From positions 3,426,036 to 3,490,035 of the forward strand of contig CP060501.1 in the NCBI GenBank assembly GCA_024760545.1: a stretch of 64,000 nucleotides of DNA. Direction: 5' to 3'. Position 1 is the first letter of the stretch. Each line of letters opens with the position of its first letter. Source of the stretch: Nitrospira sp. GTDB lineage: Bacteria > Nitrospirota > Nitrospiria > Nitrospirales > Nitrospiraceae. Shown in pieces: positions 48,430-57,013 of this stretch. Position numbers and translations under genes: made by a program. The notes under the pieces are model-generated. The model was not told the origin of the DNA, made no database searches, and saw nothing but the letters and a program-made list of their open reading frames with translations.

Positions 48430-49929
48430 ATGCAAGAACACATTCCGACGAATCGCGCGCGAGTGCTCGGCACGGAAACTGAGTTCGGCATCGCGGCGAA
48501 AGATCCGTCCGCGATGGATCCGGTCTCCGGTTCATTTGCCGTGATCGGCCACTATCCGGGACTGCCGGCTCCCGGGGCAATTTGGGATTACGAAAATGAG
48601 AATCCCCTCTTGGACGCCAGGGGTTTCGAGGTCGATGGCGAACGAGAGCGGCCCAACCCTGACTACAATCGGCAGTTGAATAAAGTGCTGGCGAACGGCG
48701 GACGCTTGTATGTTGATGGAGCGCATCCCGAGTACTCCACTCCGGAGTGTTCAAACGCCCGGGAGGTGGTGGCCTTTGAACGAGTCGGAGAGCGGATCCT
48801 CGCCAAGTGTCTTCTGGAGATGGCGCGGGTGAGGGGAGCCGAACAGTATGTGCTGTACAAGAATAATTCCGACGGCAAAGGCAACAGCTACGGGTACCAT
48901 GAAAACTATTTAGTATCGAGAGCCGTGTCGTTCGACAAGATCGCCAGGGTGTTGACGCCGTTCCTCGTGACGAGGCCGATTTTTGCCGGGGCCGGAAAAG
49001 TCGGAGCCGAAAACCAGACCAGTCCGGCGGAGTATCAGATTTCGCAGCGCGCCGACTTTTTTGAGTGTCTCATGGACCTCAATACGATGGTCAAACGCCC
49101 GATCATCAATACGCGCGACGAGCCGCATGCCGATGCCGCGAGGTTTCGGAGACTGCATGTCATTACGGGCGACGCCAATATGGCCGAGGTGTCCACGTAT
49201 CTCAAGGTCGGAACCTTGGACATCGTCCTGCATCTCCTCGAAGCGGGAACTGACTTGCCTCAGCTGGAACTCGATGAACCGGTTCGGGTGTTCAAGCAAG
49301 TCTCGCGCGACTTGGACGTGAAGGAGACGATTAAACTGGCCGGTGGGAGGCCTACAACGGCGCTCGCTGTTCAACGGGCCTATCTGCAAGCGGCCAAGAG
49401 CTTTTACTCCTCGCAGGCTCCCAATCCATCCGCTCAGGATGTGTTGCTCCGCTGGGAGGATGTCTTGAACAAGCTCGATCGCGATCCACGATTGCTGGTT
49501 CGCGAGTTAGATTGGGTGGCCAAGCGTCATATGATCGAATCCTATATGGAGCGTAAAGGGTGTGGATGGGATGACCCGCGAATGAAGCTGATGGATCTCC
49601 AATACCATGACGTTCGTCCCGAGAAAGGGTTATTTTACACGTTGGAACGCAGCAATCTCATCGAACGGATGGTTGAAGACGAAGATATTCAGCGCGCCGA
49701 GTTGAATCCGCCGACTGGAACCAGAGCCTATTTTCGTGGGCGCTGTGTCAGCAAGTTCGCGAAGTCGCTTTACGGCGCGAGTTGGACGTCCGTTCTGTTC
49801 GACGCGGGCGATACGACGATCAAGAAAGTCCCTCTCATGGACCCGCATCGTGGCACTCAGACGTTGACGCGGGAACTGCTCGATACGACCGATTCGGTAG
49901 CAGCGCTGCTTGCAAAGCTCCAGGTTTGA
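48430..49929 (+). CDS. dop: depupylase/deamidase Dop
   Basis: A 499-residue ligase-fold enzyme that removes Pup from conjugates. ATP-binding Glu is in GTETEFG (about 15-20). The catalytic Asp96 is in GGRLYVDGAHPEYS. The Dop-specific insert (about residues 25-60, PVSGSFAVIGHYPG and neighbours) distinguishes it from PafA, which lacks this loop. KNNSDGKGNSYGYHENYL and INTRDEPHADAARFRRLH are family motifs. Because Pup here already ends in Glu, the deamidase role is not needed and the enzyme is probably depupylase only. In Actinobacteria pup follows dop; here prcB does. Confidence 0.93.
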   Translation: MQEHIPTNRARVLGTETEFGIAAKDPSAMDPVSGSFAVIGHYPGLPAPGAIWDYENENPLLDARGFEVDGERERPNPDYNRQLNKVLANGGRLYVDGAHPEYSTPECSNAREVVAFERVGERILAKCLLEMARVRGAEQYVLYKNNSDGKGNSYGYHENYLVSRAVSFDKIARVLTPFLVTRPIFAGAGKVGAENQTSPAEYQISQRADFFECLMDLNTMVKRPIINTRDEPHADAARFRRLHVITGDANMAEVSTYLKVGTLDIVLHLLEAGTDLPQLELDEPVRVFKQVSRDLDVKETIKLAGGRPTTALAVQRAYLQAAKSFYSSQAPNPSAQDVLLRWEDVLNKLDRDPRLLVRELDWVAKRHMIESYMERKGCGWDDPRMKLMDLQYHDVRPEKGLFYTLERSNLIERMVEDEDIQRAELNPPTGTRAYFRGRCVSKFAKSLYGASWTSVLFDAGDTTIKKVPLMDPHRGTQTLTRELLDTTDSVAALLAKLQV

Positions 49930-49952
49930 CGGATGACGGTTCGAAGCCCACA

Positions 49953-50768
49953 ATGAAGCTGCCATATCTCCCCGATCACGACGACTCCAGCTTTTTCGAC
50001 TTGATCTCCAAACATTATCCGGGGTTGACGCTGGGAAGCCAACACATCGCACCGGTGCCCGAGCACATGCGAGTCCCAGGGTCAATGTCCGTGCCGCATG
50101 CGACGACCGTCTTGGCGCTCAAGTCTCAACAGGGAGTCGTGATTGCCGGTGATCGGCGAGCCACGGAAGGATTTCAGATCGCGGATCGCCGTATCCAAAA
50201 GGTGTTCAAGATCGACGAATGGTCGGCCATGGCCATCGCCGGCGCAGCCGGCCCGTGCATCGAGATGGCCAAATTGTTTCAGACCGAGCTGGAACATTAC
50301 GAAAAGCTGGAAGGGATGCCGCTTTCGTGTGAAGGAAAGGCGAACAAGCTCGGCCAAATGGTCAAGGCCAACCTGCCGATGGTGTTCCAGGGGCTCGTCG
50401 TGATGCCGTTGTACGTCGGCTACGACGAGAAGCGGCGCGAAGGGCGTATCTTCAAGTACGACATCACCGGTGGGAGGTATGAAGAGTCCGACTACCATGC
50501 CATCGGGTCCGGAGGTAAAGACGCGCGCAACACCATGCGTGAGCATTTTCGGAAGAATCTTTCCGAGCAAGAGGCGCTTAAGCTGGCGTTGCTGGCGCTC
50601 TACAATGCGGCCGATGATGATGTCGGGACGGGTGGACCGGACCTGATCCGAGGGATCTATCCGACGGCCAAGTTTGTGACCGCTCAAGGCATCACCGATG
50701 TTCCGGATGACCAACTCAAAGCCGTCTACGACGAGATGATCGTCGTCCGGCGTGCAAGGGAGACGTAA
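49953..50768 (+). CDS. prcB: 20S proteasome beta subunit PrcB
   Basis: A 271-residue beta-type subunit. A propeptide of 50 residues ends at SMSVPHA, then TTVLALKSQQGVVIAGDRRATEG; autocleavage would expose Thr51 as the catalytic nucleophile, with Asp and Lys in the usual strands. The rest (AIAGAAGPCIEMAKLFQ, GYDEKRREGRIFKYD, AIGSGGKDA) matches bacterial PrcB. ATG at 49953 is 24 bases after the dop stop; the open frame further upstream overlaps dop and is not used. prcA follows 2 bases later. Confidence 0.95.
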   Translation: MKLPYLPDHDDSSFFDLISKHYPGLTLGSQHIAPVPEHMRVPGSMSVPHATTVLALKSQQGVVIAGDRRATEGFQIADRRIQKVFKIDEWSAMAIAGAAGPCIEMAKLFQTELEHYEKLEGMPLSCEGKANKLGQMVKANLPMVFQGLVVMPLYVGYDEKRREGRIFKYDITGGRYEESDYHAIGSGGKDARNTMREHFRKNLSEQEALKLALLALYNAADDDVGTGGPDLIRGIYPTAKFVTAQGITDVPDDQLKAVYDEMIVVRRARET

Positions 50769-50770
50769 TC

Positions 50771-51457
50771 ATGCCGATGCCCTATTACGTATCCCCTGAA
50801 CAGATGATGCAGGACAAGGCCGAGTATGCCAGGAAGGGGATTGCCAAGGGCCGTTCGATCATTGCGATGGAATATGTCGACGGCATCCTGTTGACCGCGG
50901 ATAATCCGAGCTCGTCGTTGCACAAAGTTTCTGAAATTTACGACAACATCGCGTTTGCTGGAGCGGGCAAATACAGCGAGTTTGAGAACCTTCGAAAGGC
51001 GGGAATTCGTCACGCCGACCTCAAAGGGTTTATGTACAGCCGCGAAGACGTCACCGGCCGCTCGCTGGCGAACGGGTACTCGCAAAGCCTCGGGACCGTC
51101 TTCAGTCAGGAAATGAAGCCGCTTGAGGTGGAGATTCTTGTCGTCCAGGCCGGCACCAACAGCCACCCGAACGAAATCTACCGTATTTCGTTCGACGGCA
51201 GCATCATCGATGAGAAGAACTTTGCGGTGATCGGCGGAAGGGCAGAAGCGGTGCAGACTGTCCTGAAGGAAAAGAGCCCGAGCCAGGCTCCGTCCCTGGA
51301 CGCGGCGCTCACGCTGTGTGTCACGGCGCTCGAACAGACGGCGAATCAAAAGCTGCCTCCTGAAGGTTTGGAAGTCGCGGTCCTGGATCGAACCCGCATC
51401 GGGCGAAAGTTCCGCCGGCTGGCGATCAATGACATTCGCCGCATCCTCTCTCCCTAA
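50771..51457 (+). CDS. prcA: 20S proteasome alpha subunit PrcA
   Basis: A 228-residue alpha-type subunit that forms the outer rings and gate of the chamber. The start MPMPYYVSPEQMMQDKAEYARKGIAKG, split here as MPMPYYVSPEQMM and YARKGIAKG, matches actinobacterial PrcA. ISEIYDNIAFAGAGKYSEF-type strands, DVTGRSLANGYSQSLGTVF and the C-terminal EVAVLDRTRIGRKFRRL also match. It lacks a catalytic Thr, as expected for alpha. Its last residues (RRILSP) do not form a tag. pafA follows after an 80-base gap with a possible extra promoter. Confidence 0.95.
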   Translation: MPMPYYVSPEQMMQDKAEYARKGIAKGRSIIAMEYVDGILLTADNPSSSLHKVSEIYDNIAFAGAGKYSEFENLRKAGIRHADLKGFMYSREDVTGRSLANGYSQSLGTVFSQEMKPLEVEILVVQAGTNSHPNEIYRISFDGSIIDEKNFAVIGGRAEAVQTVLKEKSPSQAPSLDAALTLCVTALEQTANQKLPPEGLEVAVLDRTRIGRKFRRLAINDIRRILSP

Positions 51458-51486
51458 CCGCAGCCTTTCATGGGAGGCTCCCTTTG

Positions 51487-51515
51487 TTGCAGATCCGCGG
51501 ACGGGCGTGTAATCT
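51487..51515 (+). promoter_or_regulatory. possible internal promoter before pafA
   Basis: TTGCAG (51487-51492), a 17-base spacer and TAATCT (51510-51515), in the longest gap of the operon. Confidence 0.4.
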
Positions 51516-51548
51516 GTTTCTAAGCCTTCCATGACGTCGCCGGGTCCC

Positions 51549-52925
51549 ATGAAACAAAGAATCTTCGGCCTCGAAAATGAGTACGGCCTCATTTTTTCTC
51601 CCAACGGTCGTATCTATCTTCCGATGGAGAAAGTCCTCGGCTACATCTTCGAGGGACTGATTCCAAACAGCTGGCCGTCCAACGCGTTTTTGGTCAACGG
51701 GGCGCGGTTCTATCAAGACACCGGCTGTCATCCCGAGTACTCCACTCCCGAATGTGACAATATCCTCGACCTCGTGGTTCATGACAAGGCAGGAGAACGG
51801 CTTTTGGAAGCCTGTTTGCCCGCGGCTGAGGAGCGGCTTCGGGAGGAAGGGCTGTCCGGAGAAATCTATATTTTCAAGAACAACACGGATTCTCTTGGCA
51901 ACACGTATGGGTGCCACGAGAACTTTCTCATGCGGCGCGACGTGGACTTTTGGAAAGTCACGGAACAGCTCATCCCGTTCTTCGTGACCCGGCAGGTATT
52001 CAGCGGGGCGGGAAAAGTATTAAAAGTATCCGGGAAGCCACAGTATTTCATCTCGCAACGGGCCCAGCATATTCATGAGAAGACGTCGTCATCGACCACG
52101 TCCTCCAGGAGCATCATCAACACCCGCGATGAGCCCCATTCCGATGCGGAGCGCTATCGGAGGCTGCATATCATCGTCGGGGATTCAAACATGTCCGAAT
52201 ACGCGACCTACCTCAAGGTGGGGACGGCGGCGCTCGTCTTGTCGATGATCGAAGAAGGGTACACGGTACACGGGATGGAGCTTGAGGACTCCGTCAAGGC
52301 CATCCGCGAGGTTTCCCGCGATCCAACCCTGAAAAAGAAAGTCAAGCTCGATGACGGCCGGCAACTGACCGCGATCGAAATTCAACGGGTTTACCTGAAG
52401 AGAGCCAGAGAATATCTGATCCAGCAGGCTCACGAACCTATTCTCGAAGATGTGTGCGACAAGTGGGAGACCGTGCTCGATCAGTTGGAGGAAGATCCCA
52501 TGCAGCTCACGCATCAGATCGATTGGGTCACGAAAAAACATTTGATCCAATCCTACGTGGACAAGAAAAATTGCGGCTGGGACGACCCCAGGGTGTTCCT
52601 CTTGGATTTGCAATACCATGATGTGAAGCGGACGCGGGGACTGTATTACTTGATGGAGTCTCGTGGGTTGATCGAACGAGTCGTCGAGGAAGAGGCTGTC
52701 CAACGGGCGATGTCCACCCCGCCGCAAACCACGAGGGCCAAGGTGCGCGGGGACTTCATCCGATTCGCGCGCGCCAAGAATCGATCCTATACCGTGGATT
52801 GGACGTACCTGAAACTCAACGGGTATTGGGAGGAGACGATCCTCTGTATGGACCCCTTCAGCGCAGTCAATCGGCGCGTCGAAGAGTTGATTTCCCAAGT
52901 ATCTGGAGGGCGGTTCTATCGATGA
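51549..52925 (+). CDS. pafA: Pup ligase PafA
   Basis: A 458-residue carboxylate-amine ligase that joins the Pup C-terminal Glu to substrate lysines using ATP. The Glu in FGLENEYG (residue 9) and the catalytic Asp57 in GARFYQDTGCHPEYS are at the positions of characterised PafA. KNNTDSLGNTYGCHENFL, KTSSSTTSSRSIINTRDEPH (substrate and ATP region) and HIIVGDSNMSEYATYLKVG follow. It lacks the Dop loop. ATG at 51549 fits the family start; an in-frame ATG at 51531 is an alternative. The stop overlaps the M23 peptidase start as ATGA. Confidence 0.94.
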   Translation: MKQRIFGLENEYGLIFSPNGRIYLPMEKVLGYIFEGLIPNSWPSNAFLVNGARFYQDTGCHPEYSTPECDNILDLVVHDKAGERLLEACLPAAEERLREEGLSGEIYIFKNNTDSLGNTYGCHENFLMRRDVDFWKVTEQLIPFFVTRQVFSGAGKVLKVSGKPQYFISQRAQHIHEKTSSSTTSSRSIINTRDEPHSDAERYRRLHIIVGDSNMSEYATYLKVGTAALVLSMIEEGYTVHGMELEDSVKAIREVSRDPTLKKKVKLDDGRQLTAIEIQRVYLKRAREYLIQQAHEPILEDVCDKWETVLDQLEEDPMQLTHQIDWVTKKHLIQSYVDKKNCGWDDPRVFLLDLQYHDVKRTRGLYYLMESRGLIERVVEEEAVQRAMSTPPQTTRAKVRGDFIRFARAKNRSYTVDWTYLKLNGYWEETILCMDPFSAVNRRVEELISQVSGGRFYR

Positions 52926-53917
52926 GGCCGACGCGAGGGCTGAATACTCGTTGCCGTGCCCTGCTGAGCCGTGTTGCGCTCGGCGCCGCCGTTCTGCTCG
53001 CCGGCAATCTTCCAGCCGACCTTTTTTCAGGCTCCTTACCGGTTCCTTCAGGGTTCGATGGTCAATATCGTGGAAAGCAGGGACAAATCCTCGTCATCAA
53101 GGTTTCTGCCGATGATACGGTCACCCAGGTACAGGGACAGTTCCTGGGCCGCTCCCTCAGCTTTTTCCCGGATACTCGGCCTGAAGAAGCGAAAGGATTC
53201 GTCGGATTGCTTGGGATCGATCTGCAGGACGAGCCGGGACATCATGAACTGGCCGTCGAGGTAAAGACCGGGGAACAGAGTCGTACCTTGCGGTACCAGG
53301 TCGTGGTCCTGAAAGAGAAGTTTCATGTCGAGCACCTCACGCTGCCTAAAGACAAAGTGGACTTGGACGACAAGAGTTTGGCTCGCTGGAAAGCGGAGCA
53401 GGAGCAGGTGAAGGAGGCGTTGGCGACGGATTCCCAGAGCAAACTATGGCAGCCGGGTTTTGTGGAGCCGGTGAACGGGAAACGAACCGGGATTTTTGGA
53501 AGTGTCAGAATCATGAACGGTCAGGCGCGCAATCCGCACAATGGCGAAGACATCGGCGCTCCGCTGGGCACCGTGGTTGCGGCGACGAATGATGGTGTTG
53601 TGCGGCTCACCGTCGATCATATCTTCTCTGGGAAGGGCGTGTTTCTGGACCACGGATTGGGTTTCTATTCGATGTATTTCCATCTGTCCGAAGTCCTGGT
53701 CAAGGACGGCGATCATGTGAAGGCCGGCCAGATCGTCGGAAAAGTGGGGGCGACCGGACGAGCCACGGGTCCCCATCTGCATTGGGGGGTCAAGCTCAAC
53801 GGTGCGCGCGTGAATCCCTATGCCTTGTTGGACCTGCCGTTCAAGAGTGTGACCCAACCGGCGGTTTCAATGCCCGTCTCGGATGCTCCTCCCAGTGTGA
53901 GTACATTATCTCCATAG
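52922..53917 (+). CDS. exported M23 metalloendopeptidase
   Basis: A 331-residue peptidoglycan hydrolase-type protein. An N-terminal membrane segment (VALGAAVLLAGNLPADLF) is followed by an Ig-like beta domain and a C-terminal LytM domain with intact zinc ligands: PHNGEDIGA (His and Asp) and GPHLHWGV (HxH). This contrasts with the degenerate LytM protein at 41418. ATGA overlap with pafA means translational coupling to the proteasome operon, a link whose meaning is unknown. It probably acts on the cell wall. Confidence 0.9.
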   Translation: MRPTRGLNTRCRALLSRVALGAAVLLAGNLPADLFSGSLPVPSGFDGQYRGKQGQILVIKVSADDTVTQVQGQFLGRSLSFFPDTRPEEAKGFVGLLGIDLQDEPGHHELAVEVKTGEQSRTLRYQVVVLKEKFHVEHLTLPKDKVDLDDKSLARWKAEQEQVKEALATDSQSKLWQPGFVEPVNGKRTGIFGSVRIMNGQARNPHNGEDIGAPLGTVVAATNDGVVRLTVDHIFSGKGVFLDHGLGFYSMYFHLSEVLVKDGDHVKAGQIVGKVGATGRATGPHLHWGVKLNGARVNPYALLDLPFKSVTQPAVSMPVSDAPPSVSTLSP

Positions 53918-53958
53918 TTGCGACCGGTTTCATTTCTGTTCTTCCACACGATTTCCGG

Positions 53959-53987
53959 TTGACCTCGTCCCACCGTGGGCATACCCT
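53959..53987 (+). promoter_or_regulatory. possible promoter of the small membrane-protein gene
   Basis: TTGACC (53959-53964), a 17-base spacer and TACCCT (53982-53987), 21 bases before the ATG at 54009. Confidence 0.4.
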
Positions 53988-54008
53988 TTTGGGTGTGGGG
54001 CATGAGAC

Positions 54009-54281
54009 ATGAGAATCTTCTTGTTTGTCCTCTCGGTGCTCTCCCTCCTGCTGGCCGCGCAGCGATTTTCGATCGCTGAGCACACCGGGCAGCATAAGGG
54101 AGGACTCTTCTTTCTCCTCATCGGCATTCAGCTCCTGATCGCCGCAGCACTTATCGGTGGCCATCGAGAAGAACAGGCATCCAAGTCACCGACGTCGAAG
54201 GATGAAGGAGACAACAACGAAACCGAGGGAAGTGCCGGGAGGGCCTTGAGAGAACAAGAGAAGAAGTCTGGAGGGAAATGA
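54009..54281 (+). CDS. small two-helix membrane protein
   Basis: A 90-residue protein with two hydrophobic helices (IFLFVLSVLSLLLAAQ and GLFFLLIGIQLLIAAALIGG) and a hydrophilic Lys/Glu-rich tail (SAGRALREQEKKSGGK). Function is unknown. Its last 17 codons and the following intergenic bases have a decayed copy at 58897-59021, where TGG is now TGA. It may be coupled to the next gene by proximity. Confidence 0.6.
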   Translation: MRIFLFVLSVLSLLLAAQRFSIAEHTGQHKGGLFFLLIGIQLLIAAALIGGHREEQASKSPTSKDEGDNNETEGSAGRALREQEKKSGGK

Positions 54282-54362
54282 TCTCGCCGAAGTGGAGCTT
54301 ATAGATCCCCGTCAAGACTGATATCTTTCTGACCGTCCTCGCCAAAAGCGAGACATTTCCGA

Positions 54363-55439
54363 ATGAAGATTGACCAAGCAACGAAAGACTACGAAAAATG
54401 GCTGAGAAGACAGATCCCGCTGGTACCCTCAGACCTCCGTTTGAAGCACTCCTTCATGAAACGAAACAGCTTTGCCTTCCTCCGGGCGACATTTTACCGA
54501 TGGATGCAGGTGTGGGTTGAAGTCTGTGCGGATTTGGCCACAGCGCCGGTCCTGCGGGCAATTGGGGACCTGCATGTGGAGAACTTCGGCACGTGGCGCG
54601 ACAGCGAAGGCCGTTTGATTTGGGGAATCAACGATTTCGATGAGGCATACCCACTCCCTTACACAAACGATCTCGTACGATTGGCGGCAAGTGCGAAGCT
54701 AGCGGTCACCGCCGAGCATCTCCTCACCAAGCCAAGGAATGCCTATGATGCCATCCTGACAGGCTACACGGAGGGGTTGAAGTCAGGTGGCCGACCGTTT
54801 GTGTTGTCCGAGCAGCATCCATGGCTGCGTGATATTGCAACCAACTCCCTCCGCGACCCGGTGAGGTTCTGGCGCAAAATGCAGACCCTTCCGGTTGTAC
54901 AAGGATCGGTTCCTCAAGCAGCCATGGCGGGACTCGATTTCATGATGCCGGAAGCGGGTCTGTCGTATAGTCTTCGGCGTCGGGTTTCGGGCTTGGGAAG
55001 TTTAGGACACCCCCGATTTGTGGCACTGACGAACTGGCGTGGAGGTATGATTGCCAGGGAAGCCAAGGCACTCGTCCGCTCCGCCTGTTCGTGGGCCCGG
55101 AGTGGACAGGGAAGCAATGAGATTTTGTATTCTACGATGTTAGAGCACGCCGTCCGCTGTCGAGATCCCTTTGTGCGGATGGAGGGAATCTGGCTCCTTC
55201 GCCGGCTTTCCCCTTATTGCTCCCGGATTGAACTCACGGCACTGCCGCGTAAACGAGACGAAGACAAGCTTTTGTATGCCATGGGCTGGGAAACTGCGAA
55301 TGTGCATCTTGGAGATCCCAAGGCGATTAAAGACATACAGCGTGACCTCGCAAAGCGAAAGGGCAAGTGGTTGATGAAGGCTGCGAAAGCGATGACGCGG
55401 GCCACCATCACGGATTGGCAGGATTGGACGAAGAGATAG
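54363..55439 (+). CDS. DUF2252 family protein
   Basis: A 358-residue soluble protein of the DUF2252 family, whose fold resembles protein kinases. The hallmarks are FMKRNSFAFLRATFYRW, AIGDLHVENFGTWRD (the Asp of a catalytic-like loop) and WGINDFDEAYPLP (second acidic motif). Later TNWRGGMIAREAKALV is typical. Function is unknown. It has no clear ribosome site. A family 3 repeat follows its stop. Confidence 0.85.
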   Translation: MKIDQATKDYEKWLRRQIPLVPSDLRLKHSFMKRNSFAFLRATFYRWMQVWVEVCADLATAPVLRAIGDLHVENFGTWRDSEGRLIWGINDFDEAYPLPYTNDLVRLAASAKLAVTAEHLLTKPRNAYDAILTGYTEGLKSGGRPFVLSEQHPWLRDIATNSLRDPVRFWRKMQTLPVVQGSVPQAAMAGLDFMMPEAGLSYSLRRRVSGLGSLGHPRFVALTNWRGGMIAREAKALVRSACSWARSGQGSNEILYSTMLEHAVRCRDPFVRMEGIWLLRRLSPYCSRIELTALPRKRDEDKLLYAMGWETANVHLGDPKAIKDIQRDLAKRKGKWLMKAAKAMTRATITDWQDWTKR

Positions 55440-55467
55440 TGCTGCTATTGGGGAAATCCAAGTAGAG

Positions 55468-55530
55468 TGCTCTCGCCTCAAAAACTCTGTACATTTCAGA
55501 AAAGTGGTGGCCGATTTCTCAGGTTGGAGC
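55468..55530. repeat. family 3 dispersed repeat, copy A
   Basis: Shares TGCTCTCGCCTCAAAA, CATTTCAGAAAAG and GATTTCTCA blocks, in order, with copies at 56357 and 59028. It lies just after the DUF2252 gene. This copy has lost the GGGTTT arm. Confidence 0.55.
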
Positions 55531-55560
55531 GAAGTCCCCTACCCTCGTGCAGTCACACCT

Positions 55561-55962
55561 CTACCTCATTGATGGGTCACGGTTCAATTCCCTGACCGCT
55601 GGATCAGCACTCGGCGTCGTCGGAACCCCTCCATAAATGGTTTCACTGTAGGGCGAAGTCGGGGATCCAGACGATTCTTTATGATAGGAGGGGTCAGAGG
55701 ATTTTCCGCCGTATCGAGGGTCATTACTGGGTGAACCATAGGTAGATTCACCTGGCTGGCGGGATTGAGCACCTGGCATGGCCCCCTGCTGGGAGCTTGC
55801 AGCGTCGGGCCTCAAGATGCCTCCAGACATCCCGGAATACGCATCGGCCACCTTATGGATCAACGTCTCTCTTTGCCAACCTTCGGCAAGGCTATCGGAA
55901 AGGTTGACTGCTCCGGTTACTGCGAAGATCGCCAAGGCTGTCAATACGTGCTTCTGCCTCAT
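55561..55962 (-). CDS. small exported Ser/Pro/Tyr-rich protein
   Basis: A 133-residue secreted protein. A signal peptide (VLTALAIFAVTGAVNLSDSLA) is followed by a short helix and a low-complexity region rich in Ser, Pro, Gly and Tyr (SSQQGAMPGAQS and SPYSETIYGG). No domain is recognised. AAGGAGG lies 5 bases before the ATG at 55962. Confidence 0.6.
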   Translation of the reverse strand: MRQKHVLTALAIFAVTGAVNLSDSLAEGWQRETLIHKVADAYSGMSGGILRPDAASSQQGAMPGAQSRQPGESTYGSPSNDPRYGGKSSDPSYHKESSGSPTSPYSETIYGGVPTTPSADPAVRELNRDPSMR

Positions 55963-56422
55963 CGCATCCTCCTTATCCACGTATCGTTAAACTGCTGTTT
56001 CTCTCATAACATCGTAGCGCACGATATTGCACGACTACAAGAGCATTGGCAACCTGCCGTTCGGGATTCCCTTTAAACCGGCTGTCGCATGAGCCGAACC
56101 GTAGTGGTCCCAAGCACTTCAGAAACTGACTTCGGTTTCCGGCACACAGCTCTTATCCAACAGGAAATACACCGGACAGAACTCCGTGAACGCACCTAGA
56201 TCAGACTGAAGCCGATCACGCCAAGTACAAGTAACTAGGAAAGGATGGCAGGCCGATTCGCCAGTCCTGTCCGCATCCGTCATGTTGTAGAGTGAATCAG
56301 GCCAACTTACCAACTCATTTCCGCTGACACCAAAACCGGTTGTTTTTGATTTGGTCTGCTCTCGCCTCAAAACCCCTGCAAATTCGAAAAGAGCGGGGAG
56401 TCGATTTCTCAACGGGTTTAGA
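55963..56422. other. gene-poor stretch with a family 3 repeat
   Basis: About 460 bases between two minus-strand genes. It contains the family 3 copy at 56357-56420. An open minus frame at 56119-56412 could encode 97 residues but lacks a recognised domain or ribosome site. Nothing else is supported. Confidence 0.5.
56357..56420. repeat. family 3 dispersed repeat, copy B
   Basis: Best-preserved copy: TGCTCTCGCCTCAAAACCCC, CAAATTCGAAAAG, GTCGATTTCTC and GGGTTT in order, with inverted AAACCC and GGGTTT arms. It abuts the 3' end of the minus-strand lipoprotein gene. Confidence 0.6.
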
Positions 56423-57013
56423 TTACTTGGAGGTTTTTACCCCCTCGGCAATTTCAACTTCGTCTGCTTTCTTACCCTTCCCTAGTAGAATTTCTGCTAC
56501 CGCTGCTGCGAATCCTTCCTCGACCTCTTCAATCTTGGTACCCATCCCATAAAGGCCTCCCCATGCGAAGGTCTTGTTCACTTCATATTTTCCTACCACC
56601 TCAGATTTATCGCGGTCCTGCAGCGTTAGGGTTCCGTCAATGTGCATTTGTCCCAACCCGGCCAGGAGGAACCGCAAAAACGCATTGCCCTTATCATAAT
56701 TCGTAACTTCGACCATGGCATTGAGCGTGTTAGGACTAGGATTAGCGACGTTCAACTCTTTAAAGCGATTAGTCACCTGCAGTTGTCGAACGATGTTGTT
56801 AACGAGCCGTTCCCGATCGGTCTGTATCATGGGGACTTCGTTCCTGTTAGTGGCTTCAATATGGAGATTGGTGTATCGCTCAATCGTTGTTCCTGCCTTT
56901 AGTGGGATGACTGGTTCGTAAGATCCCGGGGAATGTGCGCAAGCGGAAACTGAGAGTCCGACAACGACAAAGAACCAAACTTTCACTCGCCGCATGTAGA
57001 CACTGCTTATCAT
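56423..57013 (-). CDS. DUF4410-like lipoprotein
   Basis: A 196-residue lipoprotein. The N-terminus (VKVWFFVVVGLSVSACAHS) ends in an SACA lipobox. The mature part resembles DUF4410 and related periplasmic proteins (VNNIVRQLQVTNRFKEL, NAMVEVTNYDKGNAFLRFLL, AAAVAEILLGKGKKADE). Function is unknown. ATG at 57013 follows GAGGGAAGTC; the longer frame starting at 57052 lacks a site. Confidence 0.7.
   Translation of the reverse strand: MISSVYMRRVKVWFFVVVGLSVSACAHSPGSYEPVIPLKAGTTIERYTNLHIEATNRNEVPMIQTDRERLVNNIVRQLQVTNRFKELNVANPSPNTLNAMVEVTNYDKGNAFLRFLLAGLGQMHIDGTLTLQDRDKSEVVGKYEVNKTFAWGGLYGMGTKIEEVEEGFAAAVAEILLGKGKKADEVEIAEGVKTSK

Noticed and set aside
55570-55590. A GGTTCAATTCC run resembling a tRNA T-loop
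   Set aside because: No matching acceptor or anticodon stem lies around it, and it is inside a coding gene.
56119-56412. A 97-codon minus-strand frame
   Set aside because: No ribosome site or family was seen, and the frame includes part of a family 3 repeat.
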